Source: Paracoccus aminovorans (GTDB taxonomy: Bacteria; Pseudomonadota; Alphaproteobacteria; Rhodobacterales; Rhodobacteraceae). From it: a stretch of 64,000 nt of DNA. Of the stretch, positions 58,852-64,000 are shown piece by piece; position 1 is the stretch's first letter; each line of letters begins with the position of its first letter. The notes under the pieces are model-generated. The model saw only the letters and a program-made list of their open reading frames with translations. It did not search any database and had not been told where the DNA came from. The DNA lies in NCBI RefSeq assembly GCF_001546115.1, contig NZ_KQ955208.1, positions 836,977 to 900,976 of the forward strand, read 5' to 3'. Made by a program: the position numbers and the translations under genes.

Positions 58852-59202
58852 ATGGAAAACTGGAACGCCATCGCCGCAGAGGTCGCGGCGGCCGTGAAAG
58901 ACACGGGCCATGGCGCGACCCTGATCCGCAAAGGCCCCCCGACCGGCCCCGAATGGGACCAGACCCCCGGCGCCGATCAGCGCATCCCGGTCAATCTCCT
59001 GGGCGACACCATCGCCTTGGGGCTGGTCAACGGCAGCGCCATCCAGGCCGGGGACCGCCGGGAGATGATGGCGGCAGAGGGCACCACGCCGACGCCCGCC
59101 GACCGGCTCCAGATCGGCGCCGTCACCTTTTCCATCGTCCGCGCCGAGCCTTATGCGCCGGGCGGCGTGGCGCTGTTCTTCGACCTGATCCTGAGGGCGT
59201 GA
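58852..59202 (+). CDS. Head-tail adaptor-like phage protein
   Basis: 116 residues, a short beta-rich protein: GDTIALGLVNGSAIQAGDRR and TPADRLQIGAVTFSIVRAEP. The layout resembles head closure/stopper proteins (gp16-like), but I recognise no family with certainty. GGGAGGGAGTGACCC precedes the ATG. Confidence 0.6.
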   Translation: MENWNAIAAEVAAAVKDTGHGATLIRKGPPTGPEWDQTPGADQRIPVNLLGDTIALGLVNGSAIQAGDRREMMAAEGTTPTPADRLQIGAVTFSIVRAEPYAPGGVALFFDLILRA

Positions 59203-59204
59203 CG

Positions 59205-59324
59205 ATGACCGACCTTCTTGCCGTGCTGGCCTCGCTCACCTTCCTCGTCGCTCTGCTCTTCCTGACCGTCGGCGCCTGGGCCATCGGCATCGTGCGCATT
59301 TTCAGCTGGGTCTTGGGGATATGA
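59205..59324 (+). CDS. Small one-span membrane peptide
   Basis: 39 residues, almost wholly hydrophobic (LLAVLASLTFLVALLFLTVG, then IGIVRIFSWVLGI). It starts 2 bases after the preceding stop and ends 1 base before the minor head gene, so it fits the operon tightly. Too small for a standard holin; possible membrane effector. Confidence 0.5.
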   Translation: MTDLLAVLASLTFLVALLFLTVGAWAIGIVRIFSWVLGI

Positions 59325-59325
59325 C

Positions 59326-60360
59326 ATGGCTCGGCTTCCCAAGAACGTGCAGGCCCTGCTTGATCGGCTGGAGCCTGAAATCCGCGATGCCTTCCTTGAG
59401 GCCATCGACCAGGTCACCAACGCGGCCCAGCTGAACAGCTTCATTGCCGCGCTGGAGGCGAACGACCTTGACGCCGCCGTCGCCGCGCTGCGCATCGAGG
59501 CGCCTTTCTTCGCTCCGGTCGACCGGGCGATTGGCAATGCCTTCGCCAGCGCGGCGACCGCCGCCCTGACCGACCTGCGGCTGAAAGACCCGAACAGCGG
59601 CGACGCCTTCCTGCTGGGCTTCGACGGCCGTCACACCCGCGCCGAGCGATGGGTTCGCGACAGGTCCTCGGGCCTGATCGTGGAGATTGTCGAGCAGCAG
59701 CGGGAAATGGCCCGCGAGGTGATCGAAACCGGGCTGGCAGGCGGTCAGAACCCCCGGCAGGTCGCCTTGGACATCGTCGGGCGCATGAACAAGGAGACCG
59801 GCAAGCGCGAGGGCGGCTTCATCGGGCTGACCAGCCAGCAGGCGCAATGGGCCAAGAACGCGGAAAAGGAACTGCGCAACCTCGACTCGGCCTATTTCCA
59901 GCGAAAGCGCCGCGACAAGCGATTTGACGGCACGATCAAGAAGGCCATCGAGAGCGGCAAGCCCATCCCCGAGGCCGATCTGCGCCGGATCGTCACCCGC
60001 TACCGGGACCGGCTCAAGAAATACCGTGGCGACACCATCGGCCGCACCGAGGCGCTGAATTCCATGCGCTCCGGGCAGCACGAGGGTTTCGCGCAACTGG
60101 TGGACAGCGGGCAGGTTCGGGCCGATCAGATCGAGATCGGCTGGGGCGCCACGATGGACGCGCGCACCCGCGACAGCCACAGATATATGAACGGCCGCAA
60201 GGTGAAGTTCGGCGAGCTGTTCGAAGTGGCCCCGGGCGTGCGCATGGAATACCCCGGCGACCTGGAGCACAGCACCGACCCGAAGCGCCTGGCCGCCGAA
60301 AGCATCCAGTGTCGCTGCCTGGCCACCTATCGGGTCAGGTCCGACCTGATGCAGGATTGA
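59326..60360 (+). CDS. Minor head protein, SPP1 gp7/Mu F-like
   Basis: 344 residues. Long helical N-terminus, then GLAGGQNPRQVALDIVGRMN, DTIGRTEALNSMRSGQHEGF, and the C-terminal GWGATMDARTRDSHRYMNGR with the ESIQCRCLATYR end that marks the Mu F/SPP1 gp7 domain. It joins the portal vertex and may travel with the DNA. Confidence 0.9.
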   Translation: MARLPKNVQALLDRLEPEIRDAFLEAIDQVTNAAQLNSFIAALEANDLDAAVAALRIEAPFFAPVDRAIGNAFASAATAALTDLRLKDPNSGDAFLLGFDGRHTRAERWVRDRSSGLIVEIVEQQREMAREVIETGLAGGQNPRQVALDIVGRMNKETGKREGGFIGLTSQQAQWAKNAEKELRNLDSAYFQRKRRDKRFDGTIKKAIESGKPIPEADLRRIVTRYRDRLKKYRGDTIGRTEALNSMRSGQHEGFAQLVDSGQVRADQIEIGWGATMDARTRDSHRYMNGRKVKFGELFEVAPGVRMEYPGDLEHSTDPKRLAAESIQCRCLATYRVRSDLMQD

Positions 60361-60366
60361 TTGGCC

Positions 60367-60786
60367 ATGTCGCAAAAGACCTTCACCGCACAGCTCGGGG
60401 CCTTTCGCGACAAGACCGTCGAGCAGATGCGCGCGGTCCTGTCGGCCAGCGTCCAGGACGTGATGGACGAGGCCCAGAAGCCCGAGGCGCAGGGCGGCAG
60501 GATGCCGGTCGACACCGGCTTTCTGCGCAACTCCCTCGTCTCCGAACTGAACGGGGCGCAGATCGGCCAGGGCGCGACCAGCTACCTGCTGGCGACGACC
60601 GCCATTCAGCCCGGCGACGTGGCCCGGTTCGGGTGGACCGCTGTCTATGCCCTGCGGATGGAGGCGGGCTTCGTCGGAGAGGACAAGCTGGGCCGAACCT
60701 ACAACCAGGCCGGCCGGCACTTTGTCGAGGCTGCGGCCCTGCAATGGGACCGCATCGTTCAAGCGAACATCGCGAGGCTGAAATGA
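60367..60786 (+). CDS. HK97 gp10-like head-tail protein
   Basis: 139 residues. PVDTGFLRNSLVSELNGAQI and the aromatic VYALRMEAGFVG...GRTYNQAGRHFV pattern fit HK97 gp10-type neck proteins. ATG at 60367, 6 bases after the minor head stop; its stop overlaps the next start (ATGA). Confidence 0.8.
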   Translation: MSQKTFTAQLGAFRDKTVEQMRAVLSASVQDVMDEAQKPEAQGGRMPVDTGFLRNSLVSELNGAQIGQGATSYLLATTAIQPGDVARFGWTAVYALRMEAGFVGEDKLGRTYNQAGRHFVEAAALQWDRIVQANIARLK

Positions 60787-61190
60787 AGCATGCCCCCGAG
60801 GTAGCGGTGAGGGCGCGGCTGGCGGCGCTGGCCGGCATCCCGAAGGCCTGGCCGAATATCGACTTCGACCCGGCCAAGCCGGGCAACCTGCCCTATGTCT
60901 CCTGCACCATCGTCAGGTCGAGGACCGCCGACGACACGCTGGACGGCGAGGCCCCCATCGTGGCGGGCGCGTTGATCGCGACCGTAGTCGTTGCCAAGGG
61001 CACCGGCGAAGTCGCCGCAGACAGCCTGGCCGAACAGATCGCAGCCCTTTTCCCGATGGGCGCAACCATCCCTGCGGCGGGGATGACGACCCAGATCCTG
61101 CAACCGCCGCACATTCGCGAGGGCATCGGTGACGGCACCTATTGGCGCGTTCCCGTGTCCATCCCCTTCCAGACCTTCAAGACGCCCTGA
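60783..61190 (+). CDS. Tail terminator-like protein (DUF4128 type)
   Basis: 135 residues, alpha/beta. AVRARLAALAGIPKAWPNID, then TYWRVPVSIPFQTFKTP. DUF4128-type proteins sit between gp10-like and tail tube genes and likely cap the tail tube. ATGA overlap with the gp10-like gene. Confidence 0.7.
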   Translation: MKHAPEVAVRARLAALAGIPKAWPNIDFDPAKPGNLPYVSCTIVRSRTADDTLDGEAPIVAGALIATVVVAKGTGEVAADSLAEQIAALFPMGATIPAAGMTTQILQPPHIREGIGDGTYWRVPVSIPFQTFKTP

Positions 61191-61204
61191 CAGGAGCCCG
61201 GAAC

Positions 61205-61657
61205 ATGACCGAGACCAGCATCAAGAAACGCTGCTACATCAGCCTCACCAAGCCCGCGACCAATACCATCGCCGGTTATACCGCCCTCACCTGGAGCAAG
61301 ATCGGTGGCGTCGTCACCATCGGCCAGATCGGGTTCAACCACGCCACCATCGAGGCGCCCGACCTGGAAACCGGCATCACGCAGACGCTCAAGGGCGCGC
61401 GCAGCGGCACCGGCGGCCAGATCGCTTTCCGCCAGATCACCGCCGATGCGGGCCAGACTGCCGTCGCCACCGCGAACGAGGGCGAAACCGAAGTGGCGCT
61501 TCAGATCGTGGACCCGGACGGCACGAACTCGGACTACTGGACCGGCATCATTCACTCGCTGGTCGACAATGAGGCGAGCACCACGACCTACGAGGGCTCG
61601 ACCTTCACGTTCGTTCCGAACTACGCCCGCGTGCGCGGCGCCAGTGATATCACCTGA
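61205..61657 (+). CDS. Phage major tail tube protein
   Basis: 150 residues, beta-rich: KRCYISLTKPATNTIAGYTA, then GQIGFNHATIEAPDLETGIT and STTTYEGSTFTFVPNYARVR. The size and place before a frameshifted chaperone gene fit the tail tube subunit of a siphovirus. CAGGAGCCCGGAAC precedes the ATG. Confidence 0.75.
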   Translation: MTETSIKKRCYISLTKPATNTIAGYTALTWSKIGGVVTIGQIGFNHATIEAPDLETGITQTLKGARSGTGGQIAFRQITADAGQTAVATANEGETEVALQIVDPDGTNSDYWTGIIHSLVDNEASTTTYEGSTFTFVPNYARVRGASDIT

Positions 61658-61753
61658 TCCGGTCGCGAGTCTTTCCCTCTTGCCGGCCGGCGGGGCGGTG
61701 GACGTGGTTCGCCCGCCGCCCCTTCCTGAACCAGAACCACCCAAGGGATAGAC

Positions 61754-62275
61754 ATGGATTTCACCAGCTTCGACAGCCGGGGCGTGGCCGACGAGGGCCG
61801 CCCGCTGCACCTGAAACACCCCGCGACCGGCGCCCCGCTCTGGGATGACGACGGGCCGCACCTTGACGACAAGGGCGCCGAGCTGCCGCGTGAACGTCCC
61901 TGCATCGTGCATGTCCTGGGCACCGAGGGCCGGATTGCGCAGGAGGCGTTCCGCGAGGTCGCCAAGCTCGAAAAGCTGCCCGACGACGCCACGCAGGAGG
62001 ACTATCACGAGCGCCTGTGCGTCACCGCGCGCAAGCTGATCGTGGGGTTCGAGAACATCGAGCGCGGCGACCGCCCGGCGACGGCCTCGGATGCCGACTG
62101 GTTCCTCGGGCTGAACATCAGCAACCCGATCCGGGGCACGGGCCGCAGCTTCGCCGAACAGGTGCTGGCCTTCGCTGGCGACCGGGGCGCCTTCATGGGA
62201 AAGCCCGGCGCGGCCTCGTCACCGCCGCGCACCAAATCGGCTGGCAAAACGCGAAGCCCGAAGGCTGGACGCTGA
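61754..62275 (+). CDS. Tail assembly chaperone, zero-frame product
   Basis: 173 residues, helical and charged (HLKHPATGAPLWDDDGPHLD, then ADWFLGLNISNPIRGTGRSF), gpG-like. Before its stop the gene passes a GGGAAAG heptamer in the right phase (62197-62203). Ribosomes that slip there continue into the -1 frame to 62562, giving a 269-residue gpGT-like fusion. The zero-frame tail (residues 151-173) is Ser/Lys-rich and looks unconstrained. Confidence 0.85.
   Translation: MDFTSFDSRGVADEGRPLHLKHPATGAPLWDDDGPHLDDKGAELPRERPCIVHVLGTEGRIAQEAFREVAKLEKLPDDATQEDYHERLCVTARKLIVGFENIERGDRPATASDADWFLGLNISNPIRGTGRSFAEQVLAFAGDRGAFMGKPGAASSPPRTKSAGKTRSPKAGR
62197..62203 (+). promoter_or_regulatory. -1 ribosomal frameshift slippery site GGGAAAG
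   Basis: In the chaperone frame the codons are ATG GGA AAG, so G GGA AAG has the X XXY YYZ phase. After slipping, reading continues GCC CGG CGC GGC. This is the same heptamer used by the lambda G/GT gene. Confidence 0.85.
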
Positions 62276-62562
62276 CCCGTGGCCAGCAGCTTGTCGAGGA
62301 CGGCGCCGCGCTGCCCCGGTTCGAGGATCTGGAGCGCGCCGACCTTCTGACCGCCTGCGCCAGCCTCGGTTTCGCTCAGCCCTTCGGCATGGGGGGATGG
62401 ACTCCTTTGCCCTATGTCGAGATGCGGGCCTATGGCAAGGCGACGGGCCGGCTGTCCACCCCCTGGGAATACGAGACGGTGCGCGCCATGTCCGAGGCTT
62501 ATGTCGCCGGGCTGGTCGAGGGCCGCGACCTGCTGTCTATCCCGCCGATGGAGAGGGGTTAG
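62203..62562 (+). CDS. Tail assembly chaperone, -1 frame extension (gpT-like)
   Basis: 120 codons read only after the -1 slip at 62197-62203, or 119 residues added to the 150 of the zero frame. HQIGWQNAKPEGWTLTRGQQ, then SLGFAQPFGMGGWTPLPYVE. No ribosome site or good start codon lies at its head, supporting production by frameshifting only. Its TAG stop coincides with the left end of the insertion sequence. Confidence 0.8.
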   Translation, partial: ARRGLVTAAHQIGWQNAKPEGWTLTRGQQLVEDGAALPRFEDLERADLLTACASLGFAQPFGMGGWTPLPYVEMRAYGKATGRLSTPWEYETVRAMSEAYVAGLVEGRDLLSIPPMERG

Positions 62563-63412
62563 GTCATGTTGACAAATGGCGGAGCCAGAGGCGGATCGAC
62601 GTGATATCGATGAAGCCAAGGAAGCTTTCGGCGGTCTTGTCGTAGCGGGTGGCGACACGGCGAGCGTTCTTGAGCTTGTTGAAGCACCGCTCGACAAGGT
62701 TCCGCAGCCGGTAGAGCCTGCGATCGACAGCGACACGGAGCCTGCGAGACTTGCGCATCGGGACCACCGGCAGGATGCTACGCGCCTCCATGGTTTTGCG
62801 AACCTTGTCGGAGTCATAGCCGCGATCGGCCAGCAGGATGCAAGGCTCCGGCAGGTTGTCGTCCATGACCAGATCAAAGCCCAGGTAGTCCGATGTCTGG
62901 CCCGGCGTGATGTCCGACCTCATTGGCAGCCCGGCAGCATTGACGCGCAGGTGGACCTTGGTCGTGAAACCACCTCTTGAACGGCCAAAACCCTGTCTTG
63001 GAGTCCCCCTTTTGCGCCCGCTGCCTGATGATGGGCGCGGATCACGGTGCTGTCGATCATCTGGAGCGCATCCGGCACGATCCGACTTTCGTTCAGCGCT
63101 TCGAGGATCTGCTCCCACAACCCCGCCAGGGTCCAGCGCCGGAACTGGCGGTAGACACTGGACCACTTCCCGAACTCTTCTGGGAGGTCGCGCCAAGGAG
63201 AGCCGGTCCGCGCGATCCAGAAAATCCCATCAAGAACAAGGCGGTGATTTGCGGGCTTGCGCCCGTTCGGGGCGCGCACGGCCAGAATGAAGCGCTCATG
63301 AAACGCCCATTCCTCGTCCGACATCAGGTCTCGTGCCAAGCTGGTCTCCATTGCAGGTACCAGCTTGAATCACGATCAGGCCACCCTGTGAATCCCTTTT
63401 GTCAACACCACC
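62562..63412. mobile_element. IS5-family insertion sequence (IS427-like group)
   Basis: 851 bases. The ends are inverted repeats: GGTCATGTTGACAAATGG (left) and GGTGGTGTTGACAAAAGG (complement of right), 15 of 18 identical. The target duplication is TA (62560-62561 and 63413-63414). It carries one transposase gene in two minus-strand frames. The left end uses the last G of the chaperone stop TAG; without the element the same TAG would be restored. Confidence 0.9.
62564..63351 (-). CDS. IS5-family transposase in two frames (probable programmed frameshift)
   Basis: OrfA starts at 63351 (METSLARDLMSDEEWAFHER) and has GIFWIARTGSPWRDLPEEFG and QMIDSTVIRAHHQAAGAKGG with the first DDE Asp. At the AAAAGGGGG run (63013-63005) reading moves to the -1 frame, RQGFGRSRGGFTTKVHLRVN, then LLADRGYDSDKVR with the second Asp and RNLVERCFNKLKNARRVATR with the Glu (DDE plus YREK-like). 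Together about 262 residues. The stop lies inside the terminal repeat. Two-frame transposases are usual in this group, so it may be active; a plain mutation cannot be excluded. Confidence 0.88.
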
Positions 63413-63506
63413 TAGAGAAGGTGCAGCAAACTGTGTCTACCTGAAAAATGACTCGCAGAATCGATAAGCATCAGTCCTCAATGGCGGAAAGCTTTGGGGG
63501 CGCAAT

Positions 63507-64000
63507 ATGTCGGATGATCATCTTTCAAACGAAATAGCAGTTGCTGGAGAGCTAACCGACACTGGCGTCAAGGCATCGGTAAGAAGCAGGGCGATATCGG
63601 CATTTGACCGGCTGGTGGGGGCTGCAGTGGATGTCATGAATGCTCACGTGGAAGGTTTTGCCGAGCGCAAGCGCGCAAAGAACCGAGGCGAAGTGGCAAT
63701 GATCGAGCAAATCACCCGATACGGCGTGGAGCAGCTGGGTGCCGATCCTGATTTGGCGCAAAGGGCGGTCGAAAAGCATTTCCGAAAGGTGATCTCTCAG
63801 CAAGAGAATATCGAAGCTGTCGTGCGGGAGGCCCATGCCGATCTCATCGACGGAAACCAAGATTACGAGGACGTGCCCGGAGATATTGCAGCGGAATTCT
63901 TTGACAAGTTCGAGCAATACAGTGCTTCGGCAAGCACTGACGAACTGCGCCATCGATGGGGGAGGGTATTGGCCTCCGAAATTCGTAAGCCAGGCACTTT
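63507..64000 (+). CDS. DUF2806-like protein, partial (3' end outside window)
   Basis: 164 codons visible. Long helical N-terminus (RAISAFDRLVGAAVDVMNAH), a NIEAVVREAHADLI segment and FFDKFEQYSASASTDELRHR followed by WGRVLASEIRKPGTF, which recalls the conserved W-A-x-VLAGE...PGTFS pattern of DUF2806 proteins. GC is clearly lower than in the chromosome. Function unknown; such genes are often phage or island cargo. It starts about 90 bases after the insertion sequence, where phage tail genes would be expected. Confidence 0.65.
   Translation, partial: MSDDHLSNEIAVAGELTDTGVKASVRSRAISAFDRLVGAAVDVMNAHVEGFAERKRAKNRGEVAMIEQITRYGVEQLGADPDLAQRAVEKHFRKVISQQENIEAVVREAHADLIDGNQDYEDVPGDIAAEFFDKFEQYSASASTDELRHRWGRVLASEIRKPGT

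Noticed and set aside
62017..62202. Independent gene start for the -1 frame before the slippery site
   Set aside because: No ribosome site, and this part is antisense-like low-complexity Arg/Pro/Gly in frame; the conserved-looking sequence begins only after GGGAAAG.
63552..63953. A 133-codon minus frame opposite the right-edge gene
   Set aside because: Antisense to the DUF2806-like frame, which has the better start and a recognisable conserved end.

Overview
This window is GC-rich alphaproteobacterial DNA, most likely Rhodobacteraceae and probably Paracoccus or a close relative. The evidence is the gene content: MipZ, an E1-beta PDH subunit fused to a lipoyl domain, the ethylmalonyl-CoA pathway genes ccr and ecm, the order ffh - chorismate mutase - rpsP - rimM - trmD - rplS - rpmE, a double-length aldehyde dehydrogenase next to deoC, a cysK/trgB-like pair, and GyrA with Ala at the E. 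coli Ser83 position. The genus is inferred from memory of these families; no database was searched.

Positions 1-47.4 kb are ordinary chromosome. They hold: a translationally coupled MoxR/DUF58/BatA-like/DUF4159/GATase-like membrane operon (1-5972, minus); DUF1285 and a hydroxypyruvate isomerase-like gene (6-7.3 kb); an ALDH-deoC-DUF1523 cluster (7.8-12 kb, minus); an M20 deacylase, FtsB-like protein and pdhA-pdhB-pdhC with a strong terminator (12.1-17.7 kb); an RND efflux pump with its adaptor (17.7-22 kb, minus); mipZ; two overlapping small orphan genes; the ribosomal/tRNA-modification/SRP operon (23.6-28.1 kb, minus); ecm and ccr flanking a secreted alpha/beta hydrolase (29-33.6 kb); gdhA; a sulfotransferase and Coq10-like gene; a zinc metallopeptidase; DedA; DsbB; gyrA; an AI-2E family permease; a large MscS-type channel; cysK and a TrgB-like NUDIX hydrolase.

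At 47562-47651 lies an intact tRNA-Ser(CGA). Everything to its right looks accessory. 47.65-52.2 kb is a patchwork of small unknown genes, a DUF983 protein, a three-gene phage-like operon, a non-coding-looking stretch with twelve GCGATT hexamers in four triplets and a 28-bp perfect palindrome, and a DUF892 (YciE/F-like) gene. 52.2-62.6 kb is a dense plus-strand packaging/head/tail module of a tailed prophage: terminase small and large subunits, portal, scaffold-like, capsid, connectors, an HExxH protein, an HNH-AP2 endonuclease, minor head protein, gp10-like, tail terminator-like, major tail protein and tail assembly chaperone. The chaperone carries a lambda-type GGGAAAG slippery heptamer that joins it to a downstream -1 frame. 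An 851-bp IS5-family (IS427-type) insertion sequence sits exactly at the stop codon of that frame, and beyond it a lower-GC DUF2806-like gene runs off the window where a tape measure gene would be expected. No integrase, repressor, lysis or tape measure gene is visible here.
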